DNA of 64,000 bases from Liolophura sinensis (lineage: Eukaryota; Mollusca; Polyplacophora; Chitonida; Chitonidae): NCBI RefSeq assembly GCF_032854445.1, contig NC_088307.1, positions 16,444,017-16,508,016 of the forward strand, given 5' to 3'. This document shows, piece by piece, positions 45,701 through 57,090 of this stretch; positions within the stretch are counted from its first letter, which is position 1, and every line of letters begins with the position of its first letter. The notes beneath the pieces were generated by a model. It had not been told where the DNA came from. It did not search any database and worked only from the letters and a program-made list of their open reading frames with translations. The translations under genes and the position numbers were made by a program.

Positions 45701-48700
45701 AAGATGGCCTTCATGTACACCTGGCCAGGATGGCCTTCAGGTAAACCTGACCAGGATGGCCTTCATGTGCACCTGACCAGGATGGCCTTCACGTAAACCT
45801 GACCAAGATGGCCTTCATGTACACCTGACAAAGATGGCCTTCATGTACACCTGACCAGGATGGCTTTCATGTACACCTGACCAGGATGGCCTTCACGTAA
45901 ACCTGACCAAGATGGCCTTCATGTAAACCTGGCAAGGATGGCCTTCATGTAAACCTGACCAAGATGGCCTTCATGTACACCTGACCAAGATGGCCTTCAT
46001 GTACACCTGACCAGGATGGCTTTCATGTACACCTGACCAGGATAGCCTTCAGGTAAACCTGACCAAGATGGCCTTCACCTAAACCTGTCCAGGATGGCCT
46101 TCATGTAAATCTGACCAGGATGGCCTTCATGTACACCTGACCAGGATGGCCTTCACGTAAACCTGACCAAGATGGCCTTCATGTAAACCTGGCCAGGATG
46201 GCCTTCATGTACACCTGACCAAGATGGCCTTGATGTAAACCTCAGCAAGATGGCCTTCATGTACACCTGACCAGGATGGCCTTCATGTACACCTGACCAG
46301 GATGGCCTTCATGTACACCTGACCAGGATGGCCTTCATGTAAACCTGACCAAGATGGCCTTCACCTAAACCTGGACAGGAGGGCCTTCAGGTAAACCTGA
46401 TCAGGATGGCCTTCATGTAAACCTGACCAGGATGGCCTTCATGTAAACCTGACCAGGATGGCCTTCAGGTAAACCTGACAAAGATGGCCTTCATGTACAC
46501 CTGACCAGGATGGCCTTTGCGTAAACCTGACCAAGATGGCCTTCATGTAAACCTGGCCAGGATGGCCTTCATGTACACCTGACCAGGATGGCCTTCATGT
46601 AAACCTGACCAAGATGGCCTTCATGTACACCTGATCAGGATGGGCTTCGTGTACACCTGACCAGAATGGCCTTCATGTACACCTGACCAGGATGGCCTTC
46701 CTGTAAACCTGACCAGGATGGCCTTCACGTAAACCTGACCAGCATGGCATTCAGGTAAACCTGACGAAGATGGCCTTCATGTACACCTGACCAGGATGGC
46801 CTTCATGTAAACCTGACGAAGATGGCCTTCACCTAAACCTGGCCAGGATGGCCTTCAGGTAAACCTGACCATGATGGCCTTCATGTAAACCTGACCAGGA
46901 TGACCTTCATGTAAACCTGACCAGGATGGCCTTCATGTAAACCTGACCAGGATGGCCTTCACGTAAACCTGACCAGGATGGCCTTCATGTAAACCTGACC
47001 AGGATGGCCTTCATGTAAACTTGACCAGGACGGCCTTCACATAAACCTGACCAGGATGGCCTTCACCTAGACCTGACCAGGATGGCGTTCACGTACAACT
47101 GACCAGGATGGCCTTCAGGTACACCTGACCAGGATGGTCTTCATGTAAACCTGACCAGGATGGCCTTCATGTAAACCTGACCAGGATGGCCTTCATGTAA
47201 ACCTGACCAAGATGGCCTTCATGTAAATCTGACCAGGATGGCCGTCATGTAAACCTGACCAGGATGGCCTTCATGTACACCTGACCAAGATGGCCTTCAT
47301 GTAAACCTGACCAAGATGGCCTTCACGTAAACTTGGCCAAGATGGCCTTCATGTACACCTGACCAGGATGGCCTTCATGTAAACCTGACCAGGATGGCCT
47401 TCAGGTAAACCTGACCAGGATGGCCTTCATGTACACCCGACCAGGATGGCCTTCACCTAAACCTGGCCAGGATGGACTTCCGGTAAACCTGACCAGGATG
47501 GCCTTCATGTAAACCTGACCAAGATGGACTTCATGTAAACCTGACCAGGATGGCCTTCATGCACACCTGACCAGGATGGCCTTCATGTAAACCTGACCAG
47601 GATGGCCTTCATGTAAATCTGAACAGGATGGCCTTCATGTACACCTGACCAGGATGGCCTTCATGTCATTCTGACCAGGATGGCCTTCATGTAAACCTGA
47701 CCAGGATGGCCTTCATGTAAACCTGACCAGGATGGCCTTCATGTAAACCTGACCAGGATCGCCTTCACATAAACCTGACCAGGATGGCCTTCACGTAAAC
47801 CTGACCAGGATGGCCTTCACGTACAACTGACCAGGATGGCCTTCAGGTACACCTGACCTGGATGGCCTTCATGCAAACCTGACCAGGATGGCCTTCATGT
47901 AAACCTGACCAGGATGGCCTTCATGTAAACCTGACCAAGATGGCCTTCATGTAAATCTGACCAGGGATGGCCGTCATGTAAACCTGACCAGTATGGCCTT
48001 CATGTACACCTGACCAAGATGGCCTTCATGTAAACCTGACGAAGATGGCCTTCACGTAAACCTGGCCAAGATGGCCTTCATGTACACCTGACCAGGATGG
48101 CCTTCACCTAAACCTGGCCAGGATGGCCATCAGGTAAACCTGACCAGGATGGCCTTCATGTAAACCTGACCAGGATGGCCTTCATGTAAACCTGACCAGG
48201 ATGGCCTTCATGTAAACCTGACAAAGATGGCCTTCATGTACACCTGACCAGGATGGCCTTCACCTAAACCTGGCCAGGATGGCCTTCATGTAAACCTGAC
48301 CAGGATGGCCTTCATGTAAACCTGACCAGGATGGCCTTCATGTAAACCTGACCAGGATGGCCTTCATGTAAACCTGACAAAGATGGCTTTCATGTACACC
48401 TGACCAGGATGGCCTTCGCGTAAACCTGACCAAGATGGCCTTCATGTAAACCTGGCCAGGATGGCCTTCATGTACACCTGACCAGGATGGCCTTCATGTA
48501 AACCTGACCAAGATGGCCTTCATGTACACCTGACCAGGATGGGCTTCGTGTACACCTGACCAGGATGGCCATCATGTACACCTGACCAGGATGGCCTTCA
48601 TGTAAACCTGACCAGGATGGCCTTCACGTAAACCTGACCAGCATGGCATTCAGGTAAACCTGACGAAGATGGCCTTCAGGTAAACCTGACCAGGATGGCC

Positions 48701-51700
48701 TTCATGTAAACCTGACCAGGATGGCCTTCACGTAAACCTGAAAAGGATGGCCTTTACGTAAACCTGACCAGGATGGCCTTCATGTAAACCTGACCAGCAT
48801 TGCATTCAGGTAAACCTAACCAAGATGGCCTTCATGTACACCTCACCAGGATGGCCTTCATGTAAACCTGACGAGGATGGCCTTCAGGTAAACTTGACCA
48901 GGATGGCCTTCATGTAAACCTGACCAGGATGGCCTTAACATAAACCTGACCATGATGGCCTTCACGTAAACCTGACCATGATGGCCTTCATGTAAACCTG
49001 ACCAGGATGGCCTTCATGTAAACCTGACCAGGATGGCCTTCATGTAAATCTGAACAGAATGGCCTTCATGTACACCTGACCAGGATGGCCCTCATGTAAA
49101 CCTGGCCAGGATGGCCTTCAAGTAAACCTGACCAGGATGGCCTTCATGTAAACCTGACCAGGATGGCCTTCATGTAAACCTGACCAGGATGGCCTTCATG
49201 TAAACCTGGCCAGGATGGCCTTCATGTAAACCTGACCAGGATGGCCTTCACATAAACCTGACCAGGATGGCCTTCACGTAAACCTGACGAGGATGGCCTT
49301 CACGTACTACTGACCAGGATGGCCTTCAGGTACACCTGACCAGGATGGCCTTCATGTAAACCTGACCAGGATGGCCTTCATGTACACCTGACTAGGATGA
49401 CCTTCATGTAAACCTGACCAAGATGGCCTTCATGTAAATCTGACCAGGATGGCCTTCATGTAAACCTGACCAGGATGGCCTTCATGTACACCTGACCAAG
49501 ATGGCCTTCATGTACACCTGACCAAGATGGCCTTCACGTAAACCTGGCCAAGATGGCCTTCATGTACACCTGACCAGGATGGCCTTCATGTAAACCTGAC
49601 CAGGATGGCCTTCATGTAAACCTGACCAGGATGGCCTTCATGTAAACCTGACAAAGATGGCTTTCATGTACACCTGACCAGGATGGCCTTCGCGTAAACC
49701 TGACCAAGATGGCCTTCATGTAAACCTGGCCAGGATGGCCTTCATGTACACCTGACCAGGATGGCCTTCATGTAAACCTGACCAAGATGGCCTTCATGTA
49801 CACCTGACCAGGATGGGCTTCGTGTACACCTGACCAGGATGGCCATCATGTACACCTGACCAGGATGGCCTTCATGTAAACCTGAGCAGGATGGCCTTCA
49901 CGTAAACCTGACCAGCATGGCATTCAGGTAAACCTGACGAAGATGGCCTTCAGGTAAACCTGACCAGGATGGCCTTCATGTACACCTGACCAGGATGGCC
50001 TTCACGTAAACCTGAAAAGGATGGCCTTTACGTAAACCTGACCAGGTTGGCCTTCATGTAAACCTGACCAGCATGGCATTCAGGTAAACCTAACCAAGAT
50101 GGCCTTCATGTACACCTCACCAGGATGGCCTTCATGTAAACCTGACGAGGATGGCCTTCAGGTAAACTTGACCAGGATGGCCTTCATGTAAACCTGACCA
50201 GGATGGCCTTAACATAAACCTGACCATGATGGCCTTCACGTAAACCTGACCATGATGGCCTTCATGTAAACCTGACCAGGATGGCCTTCATGTAAACCTG
50301 ACCAGGATGGCCTTCATGTAAATCTGAACAGAATGGCCTTCATGTACACCTGACCAGGATGGCCCTCATGTAAACCTGGCCAGAATGGCCTTCAAGTAAA
50401 CCTGACCAGGATGGCCTTCATGTAAACCTGACCAGGATGGCCTTCATGTAAACCTGACCAGGATGGCCTTCATGTAAACCTGGCCAGGATGGCCTTCATG
50501 TATACCTGACCAGGATGGCCTTCACATAAACCTGACCAGGATGGCCTTCACGTAAACCTGACCAGGATGGCCTTCACGTACTACTGACCAGGATGGCCTT
50601 CAGGTACACCTGACCAGGATGGCCTTCATGTAAACCTGACCAGGATGGCCTTCATGTACACCTGACTAGGATGACCTTCATGTAAACCTGACCAAGATGG
50701 CCTTCATGTAAATCTGACCAGGATGGCCTTCATGTAAACCTGACCAGGATGGCCTTCATGTACACCTGACCAAGATGGCCTTCATGTACACCTGACCAAG
50801 ATGGCCTTCACGTAAACCTGGCCAAGATGGCCTTCATGTACACCTGACCAGGATGGCCTTCATGTAAACCTGACCAGGATGGCCTTCAGGTAAACTTGAC
50901 CAGGATGGCCTTCATGTAAACCTGACCAGGATGGCCTTCACATAAACCTGACCATGATGGCCTTCACGTAAACCTGACCAGGATGGCCTTCATGTACACC
51001 TGACCAGGATGGCCTTCATGTAAACCTGACCAGGATGGCCTTCATGTAAATCTGAACAGGATGGCCTTCATGTACACCTGACCAGGATGGCCTTCATGTA
51101 AATCTGAACAGGATGGCCTTCATGTACACCTGACCAGGATGGCCTTCATGTAAAACTGACCAGGATGGCCTTCATGTAAACCTGACCAGGATGGCCTTCA
51201 CATAAACCTGACAAGGATGGCCTTCATGTACACCTGACCAGGATGGCCTTCATGTAAACCTGACCAGGATGGCCTTCATGTAAACCTGACCAGGATGGCC
51301 TTCATGTAAACCTGACCAGGATGGCCTTCATGTAAACCTGACCAGGATGGCTTTCACGTAAACCTGACCAGGATGGCCTTCACATAAACCTGACCAGGAT
51401 GGCCTTCACGTAAACCTGACCAGGATGGCCTTCACGTACAACTGACCAGGATGGCCTTCAGGTACACCTGACCAGGATGGCCTTCATGTAAACCTGACGA
51501 GGATGGCCTTCATGTAAACCTGACCAGGATGGCCTTCATGTAAACCTGACCAAGATGGCCTTCATGTAAATCTGACCAGGATGGCCGTCATGTAAACCTG
51601 GCCAGGATGGCCTTCATGTAAACCTGACCAGGATGGCCTTCATGTAAACCTGACCAAGATGGCCTTCATGTAAATCTGACCAGGATGGCCGTCATGTAAA

Positions 51701-54700
51701 CCTGGCCAGGATGGCCTTCATGTACACCTGACCAAGATGGCCTTCATGTAAACCTCAGCAAGATGGCCTTCATGTACACCTGACCAGGATGGCCTTCAGG
51801 TACACCTGACCAGGATGGCCTTCATGTACACCTGACCAGGATGGCCTTCATGTAAACCTGACCAAGATGGCCTTCAGGTAAACCTGACCAGGATGGCCTT
51901 CATGTACACCTGACCAGGATGGCCTTCATGTAAACCTGACCAAGATGGCCTTCAGGTAAACCTGACCATGATGGCCTTCATGTAAACCTGACCAGGATGG
52001 ACTTCATGTAAACCTGACCAGAATGGCCTTCAGGTAAACCTGACAAATATGGCCTTCATGTACACCTGACCAGGATGGCCTTCGCGTAAACCTGACCAAG
52101 ATGGCCTTCATGTAAACCTGGCCAGGATGGCCTTCATGTACACCTGACCAGGATGGCCTTCAAGTAAACCTGACCAAGATGGCCTTCATGTACACCTGAC
52201 CAGGATGGGCTTCATGTACACCTGACCAGGATGGCCTTCATGTACACCTGACCAGGATGGCCTTCATGTAAACCTGACCAGGATGGCCTTCACGTAAACC
52301 TGACCAACATGGCCTTCAGGTAAACCTGACGAACATGGCCTTCAGGTAAACCTGACCAGGATGGCCTTTACGTAAACCTGACCAGGATGGCCTTCATGAA
52401 AACCTGACCAGGATGGCCTTGATGTAAACCTAACCAAGATGGCCTTCATGTACACCTGACCAGGATGGCCTTCACGTAAACCTGACCAGGATGGCCTTCA
52501 GGTAAACTTGACCAGGATGGCCTTCATGTAAACCTGACCAGGATGGCCTTCACATAAACCTGACCATGATGGCCTTCACGTAAACCTGACCATGATGGCC
52601 TTCATGTAAACCTGACCAGGATGGCCTTCATGTAAACCTGATCAGGATGGCCTTCATGTAAATCTGAACAGGATGGCCTTCATGTACACCTGACCAGGAT
52701 GGCCTTCATGTAAACCTCACCAGGATTGCCTTCACGTAAACCTGACCAGGATGGCCTTCATGTGAACCTGACCAGGATGGCCTTCATGTAAACCTGACCA
52801 GGATGGCCTTCACGTAAACCTGACCAGAATGGCCTTCATGTAAACCTGGCGAGGATGGCCTTCATGTAAACCTGACCAGGATGGCCTTCATGCAAACCTG
52901 ACCAGGATGGCCTTCATGTAAGTCTGACCAGGATGGCCGTCATGTAAACCTGACCAGGATGGCCTTCATGTACACCTGACCAAGATGGCCTTCATGTAAA
53001 CCTGACCAAGATGGCCTTCACGTAAACCTGGCCAAGATGGCCTTCATGTACACCTGACCAGGATGGCCTTCATGTACACCTGACCAGGATGGCCGTCATG
53101 TAAACCTGACCAGGATGACCTTCATGTAAACCTGACCAGGATGGCCTTCACGTAAACCTGACCAGGATGGCCTTCACGTAAACCTGACCAGAATGGCCTT
53201 CAGGTAAACCTGACCAGGATGGCCTTCATGTACACCTGACCAAGATGGCCTTCATGTAAACCTGACCAGGATGGCCTTCATGTAAACCTGACCAGGATGG
53301 CCTTCATGTAAATCTGAACAGGATGGCCTTCATGTACACCTGACCAGGATGGCCTTCATGTACACCTGACCAGGATGGCCTTCATGTAAACCTGACCAGG
53401 ATGGCCTTCACGTAAACCTGACCAGGATGGCCTTCATGTAAACCTGGCCAGGATGGCCTTCATGTAAACCTGACCAGGATGGCCTTCACATAAACCTGAC
53501 CAGGATGGCCTTCACGTAAACCTGACCAGGATGGCCTTCACGTACAACTGACCAGGATGGCCTGCAGGTACACCTGACCAGGATGGCCTTCATGTAGACC
53601 TGACCAAGATGGCCTTCATGTAAACCTGACCAGGATGGCCTTCATGTAAACCTGACCAAGATGGCCTTCATGTAAATCTGACCAGGATGGCCGTCATGTA
53701 AACCTGACCAGGATGGCCTTTATGTACACCTGACCAAGATGGCCTTCATGTAAACCTGACCAAGATGGCCTTCACGTAAACCTGGCCAAGATGGCCTTCA
53801 TGTACACCTGACCAGGATGGCCTTCATGTAAACCTGACCAGGATGGCCTTCAGGTAAACTTGACCAGGATGGCCTTCATGTAAACCTGACCAGGATGGCC
53901 TTCACATAAACCTGACCATGATGGCCTTCACGTAAACCTGACCATGATGGCCTTCATGTACACCTGACCAGGATGGCCTTCATGTTAACCTGACCAGGAT
54001 GGCCTTCATGTAAATCTGAACAGGATGGCCTTCATGTACACCTGACCAGGATGGCATTCAGGTAAACCTGACCAAGATGGCCTTCAGGTAAACCTGACCA
54101 AGATGGCCTTCACCCTAACCTGACCAGAATGGCCTTCAGGTAAACCTGACCAAGATGGCCTTCATGTAAACCTGACCAAGATGGCCTTCATGTAAACCTG
54201 ACCAAGATGGCCTTCATGTAAACCTGACCAGGATGGCCTTCATGTAAACCTGACCAGGATGGCCTTCTTGTAAACCTGACCAAGATGAACTACACCTATT
54301 GTGGTACATGGTGAATTTCATTGGATACACTCAGAAATATCTAAACAATTTCAGATCTTCTAGAAAATCAATTAAGTGAAGAGGGGGAATTGTTGGAGCA
54401 TGTGCAGGTACTTTAACAGAAAATGAGAAAGTTTACAGATTTATATTGTTCCTCTTCATGAATTGTAGAACTAACTCCCTGCTACATGTCAGTGATATAC
54501 GTTTAATAGGATGCACAAAAAATAGCTTAAAATGGGTTTCCCAAGGGCACTGCTCAAATTCCTCTCACCATAATGCTGGCCCCCGTAGTATAAGTGAAAT
54601 ATTCTTGAGTACAGCATAAAACACCAAGCAAATAAATAAATAAATAAAATAGCTAAGAAGGCATTTCCAAGGATACACAAAATCTGTGGGCTCCATGTTA

Positions 54701-56041
54701 TATTAGTCCTTTTTATCTCACTACATTGGGGGGAAAATGTTCACAAAAATTCCTAGGTCCACAACTCTTACTCACAGGGACAGTGGGGACTGTAGTGAGT
54801 CGTTGGGTCATGTCACTGGGTGTGTTGTCTTAATTGTCTGGTGTCTTCAGCATAATGTTACAGCTGTACAGAAACTACCAAAGGCGTGATCTTTCTCGAT
54901 TAGCCCCAGACATACTAGAAGACAATCACCCAACCGAACAGAAGTAATTAAAACCCTCACCAAAATAGGAATCGAAACCACGGCGTGTAGGCAAATACTC
55001 TTCCTTGTAGAAGCCGATGTGCCACTTGCCCACCATGTGCGTGGAGTACCCAGCTTCCTTCATCTTATCTGCCAGGGTGGGGTCCTCTAGAGGAAGGCCG
55101 TTCGGCTGTGTCCACCAGATGATACCATGCTGCAGACCGGTGTGGATCTGAAATAATTCATGTACTTGTACATAAAGAATATACTGATTAAATCGTGATG
55201 AGGCAATCCCAATGCCACTACATATGTCTCAGCAACTGTTATAAGTTCTCAGACAGACAAAAAAAAAACCAAGAGACATAGTATTCCCTGCCAGAGAATG
55301 AAATTACTATGTACAGCTAGTATACAGCATATATACAACTTAATTACTGGTTGCCCCGCTGGGGCCACTTTTGAAAAGCTTTGTAAAAGACACTGTCTAC
55401 TCTAACGTGCCATCATTAAGGCAACGTTATTTACAAGTTCCTAAAAATTGATTCATGATGTTTTGTGAGAGTAGGTCCTGGTTCTAAGAGATAACTGATT
55501 AAACATGTGGCACGGGTGCAGTATTTGCGCAGTATACTAGGAGTAACTAGTGGCAAGCTTCCTTTTGCTCTGTTGGTAGAGTCCTGCATTATTTTGGACT
55601 TAAGCCGAGAGATCAGAGTTCAAATCCCAGTGAGACCCAAAGTGATTATCAGTTACAAAAGGATGCAGAATATGTGTGACGTGGCTCACTGGCAATAGTA
55701 CATTTAAGAGGCCAATGTCGTATGGTGATTACTAATTTTATAATAGCAGAATTACAATTATAGCTTACCTGGTATTTGCCTGAGAACAGCTGACTCCGGG
55801 TCGGTGTGCAAATCGGCTGTACATAGTAATTCTCCAGCTTCACCCCTTCTCCAGCAAGTTTGTCCAGATTGGGAGTTTTGATTTCGGAATTGTGGTAACC
55901 AATGTCATGGAAACCGTAGTCATCAGCTACTATAAAGAGGATGTGGGGCTGTTTGTTGCTCTGACTTTGCACAGTGAATTCTCCCAAAGCACAGAGAAAC
56001 ACCGCAGCCACAGCAGATAATGTCGTTTTCCCAGTCATCAT
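30451..56041 (-). CDS. ARSB-like: Arylsulfatase B-like gene, copy B (intact)
   Basis: Eight coding exons: 55769-56041, 54961-55147, 36192-36373, 35569-35680, 35069-35164, 33139-33379, 31475-31626, 30451-30719; 1512 bp, 503 residues, close to the usual length of arylsulfatase B. Predicted role: lysosomal hydrolysis of 4-sulfated N-acetylgalactosamine. Residues 1-27 look like a signal peptide. Catalytic positions in family order: Asp40-Asp41, Cys78 and Arg82 in CTPTR, Lys132 and His134 (GKWH), His226 (AVH), Asp284-Asn285 (DNGG) and Lys302. Possible N-glycosylation sites include NIT, NGT, NAS, NSS and NVT. The start is Met-Met; the second Met (56038) aligns with the copy A start. Intron 2 is 18.6 kb, nearly all satellite. 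Intron 6 has a GC donor, and the exon 6 acceptor is duplicated. Confidence 0.93.
30838..31163 (+). repeat. Two tRNA-like repeat heads in copy B intron 7
   Basis: 30838-30912 and 31095-31163 share GGCATGGACTTGAAACCC or GCATGGACTTGAAACCCAA and CTGGTTCAAATCC, matching the copy A intron 7 pair. Confidence 0.55.
31475..31626 (-). CDS. Copy B exon 7
   Basis: 152 bp, acceptor TTGACAG, donor CCAG before GTTTGC. Encodes [18 protein letters not shown] and [15 protein letters not shown]. Confidence 0.9.
32842..32871. repeat. (ATT)n microsatellite
   Basis: About ten uninterrupted ATT triplets in copy B intron 6. Confidence 0.9.
32973..33118 (-). mobile_element. SINE family 1 fragment next to exon 6 donor of copy B
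   Basis: Minus-strand tail with ATATTTCACTTATATA and a G-run (33036-33051), ending at TGCAGG. Flanks TGATTTTGATAT and TGATTTTATAT are an imperfect duplication. Absent from copy A. It lies about 20 bp inside intron 6. Confidence 0.75.
33139..33379 (-). CDS. Copy B exon 6, GC donor and duplicated acceptor
   Basis: 241 bp, [10 protein letters not shown] through [10 protein letters not shown]. Donor ATCAG before GCAAGG (GC type). A 30-bp tandem duplication gives a second identical TTTACAG acceptor 30 bp upstream; using it would add ten residues in frame. A SINE sits about 20 bp beyond the donor. Confidence 0.9.
34080..34955. repeat. 54-bp minisatellite, about 16 units, copy B intron 5
   Basis: Same unit as 15931-16145 but expanded. 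Variant pairs (GGTCAACACTACAAG at 34376, GGTCAACACCACAAG at 34592) recur 216 bp apart, so blocks of four units were duplicated. Because 54 is divisible by three, one minus-strand frame stays open for 268 codons; that ORF is an artefact of the period. Confidence 0.93.
35069..35164 (-). CDS. Copy B exon 5
   Basis: 96 bp, in frame through [14 protein letters not shown]. This is the reference for recognising the extra base in copy A. Confidence 0.92.
35569..35680 (-). CDS. Copy B exon 4
   Basis: 112 bp. Encodes [18 protein letters not shown] and [14 protein letters not shown]; two substitutions relative to copy A. Confidence 0.92.
36192..36373 (-). CDS. Copy B exon 3
   Basis: 182 bp. Encodes [17 protein letters not shown] through [14 protein letters not shown] and HDPNK. 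Separated from exon 2 by the 18.6-kb satellite-filled intron. Confidence 0.92.
36530..36962. repeat. 115-bp tandem repeat, about 3.8 units
   Basis: CCAGGAGACACAGATGGTTC begins at 36551, 36666, 36781 and 36896, exactly 115 bp apart. GATGGTTCAATCC resembles a tRNA B box, so the unit may derive from a SINE head. In copy B intron 2; not tandem in copy A. Confidence 0.92.
37008..37245 (-). mobile_element. SINE family 1, near full length, copy B intron 2
   Basis: Minus strand, from (TTTA) tail and ATATTTCACTTATACAAC through AAAGCCAGCATGAGCT to the head AGCCACAAAAGCCCC. Diverged, so an older insertion. No counterpart in copy A. Confidence 0.8.
37841..53800. repeat. 7.65-kb tandem duplication of satellite blocks
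   Basis: Rare variants recur at a fixed offset of 7645 bp (293 x 26 + 27): 40731 to 48376, 42005 to 49650, 44661 to 52306 (the GACCAACATGG variant). Offsets near the left end are larger (37841 to 45833, 7992 bp) because the second copy lacks about 13 units present in the first. Boundaries approximate. Confidence 0.8.
40731..43278. repeat. 1274-bp higher-order repeat (49 units), first occurrence
   Basis: GACAAAGATGGCTTTCATGT followed by the rare TTCGCG variant is at 40731 and 42005, exactly 1274 bp (49 x 26) apart, with the same succession of variants after each. The pair recurs at 48376 and 49650, again 1274 bp apart. The end coordinate is approximate. Confidence 0.85.
54534..54650 (+). mobile_element. 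SINE family 1 fragment, copy B intron 2
   Basis: Counterpart of 19461-19573. Flanking AAATAGCTTA and AAATAGCTAA look like the target duplication. Confidence 0.85.
54961..55147 (-). CDS. Copy B exon 2
   Basis: 187 bp, identical boundaries and phase to copy A exon 2. Encodes [15 protein letters not shown] (Trp where A has Lys) and [20 protein letters not shown]. Confidence 0.92.
55557..55636 (+). repeat. tRNA-like repeat in copy B intron 1
   Basis: Counterpart of 20521-20610, with TCTGTTGGTAGAGTCC and CAGAGTTCAAATCCCAG retained. Confidence 0.5.
55769..56041 (-). CDS. Copy B exon 1
   Basis: 273 bp. Leader peptide, [14 protein letters not shown] metal-binding segment and [16 protein letters not shown] active-site Cys motif. 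Donor CAG before GTAAGC. Confidence 0.92.
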
Positions 56042-56306
56042 GAGTTTGTCTGAGGCAGAGATGAGAACTGTCCCGTCTGGCTGTAATCAGGAAAACAGAA
56101 CAAACGACTATGAGAAAATCCTGTGTGCTTCTTTATCTAGTCTACATGAACAAAACAATCTTCCATGACACACTGAACTTTATTCACTGTATTATCTCTG
56201 CGACTAATATAAGGGCTAACATTATATTGCTAGTCCCAGATTATCTGTAACAATATACATGTACTTAACTGAAAAGATCGATAACCCTAGCATATTTTAA
56301 GCCACA

Positions 56307-56316
56307 GTCACGTGGC
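56307..56316 (+). promoter_or_regulatory. CLEAR-like E-box, copy B
   Basis: GTCACGTGGC, 266 bp upstream of the copy B ATG, in a block strongly conserved with copy A. One mismatch to the CLEAR consensus. Role inferred only from sequence and the predicted lysosomal function of the gene. Confidence 0.45.
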
Positions 56317-56439
56317 CATTCAATGTCAGGTCATATGAACAAACAACTTTAAGTTGAGTTTAACAGCAACATATGATCTACACTGGATTCACAGCTGTCA
56401 AACAAATCCCACTTTTGTCTTCCCTCGCCTTTTCTTCAC

Positions 56440-56448
56440 GCACGTGAC
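56440..56448 (-). promoter_or_regulatory. Second CLEAR-like E-box, copy B
   Basis: Minus-strand GTCACGTGC about 400 bp upstream of the ATG, conserved at 22771-22779. Confidence 0.38.
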
Positions 56449-56743
56449 GCGGTTTCGTATCTGTTTACATAAAGAGCTACACGAAGGGGGATAACTGTTA
56501 AATACCTGAGACTTACCGAGGACCTGGACCTGTCAACGTCAAGTATGACTATAACACAGCAAATGTTTTGATATTCTGAAACGCATTAGCTAATACTCTG
56601 TACATGCAACTTTTGTTATGGCTTGCAGCAGATTTGACAAAATCGAGGTCTTAGTCGACCATCTGTCATAACATCACTCTACAGATACTACTATCACTGT
56701 TTAATCAATTTTAGCGTCTGTGGTGAATATTAGGCCCCGACCT

Positions 56744-56940
56744 GTGACAAGGGGAAATAGTCTGCCGTCGTTAGTTTTCATACTCCACGGTTTAATACTT
56801 GGATCACTTTGACGTAGCGTCTTTGATTTCAAGGATGGGTAATTGTAATATTATTTTTCTTTTTTGTATTTCATGAGATAATTGATTGGCAAATGATTTT
56901 CTAATTTGGGATTTTAAATTTTGCCTTAATGTTAATAGCT
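56744..56940. repeat. Upstream segment present three times
   Basis: AATAGTCTGCCGTCGTTAGT and ATGAGATAATTGATTGGCAA mark this segment. It is also at 23083-23240 (unit A) and 59806-59990 (within pseudogene C), all in the same orientation. The C version shares the B-specific text TAATACTTGGATCACTTT, so it derives from B. Confidence 0.8.
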
Positions 56941-57090
56941 TAATAACATATGGTATAGTGACGGACTAAAAAAACGAAAGATATGCAAGAAGGCAGGGGT
57001 CGCGCAAGACTTCTGATCTAAATTTTGGGGATTCTCGGCAAAAAATTAATAAACGCTGTTAATTCAGGTCAAATTGTCTGAATTTATTAC

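Larger units (their letters stand above)
37441..54288. repeat. 26-bp satellite array, about 650 units, in copy B intron 2
   Basis: An almost unbroken run of a 26-bp unit with core CCTGACCAGGATGGCC. Variable positions are AGG/AAG after GACC, the triplet after CTTC (ATG, ACG or AGG), and TAAA/TACA. About 16.85 kb, more than a quarter of the window. One 27-bp variant (extra G in CCAGGGATGG) occurs at 40341 and 47960. Since 26 is not a multiple of three and the unit carries TGA and TAA, all six frames close and no ORF is possible. The collinear intron of copy A is 1.0 kb and has no unit of this repeat. Confidence 0.98.

Noticed and set aside
37441-54288. CRISPR-like or protein-coding repeat array
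   Set aside because: Units are contiguous with no unique spacers, the host is eukaryotic, and a 26-bp period with internal stops closes all frames.
37441-54288. Nuclear-receptor half-site array (TGACC words)
   Set aside because: The unit reads TGACCA rather than TGACCT, and any 26-bp repeat will contain some six-base factor site; nothing else supports binding.
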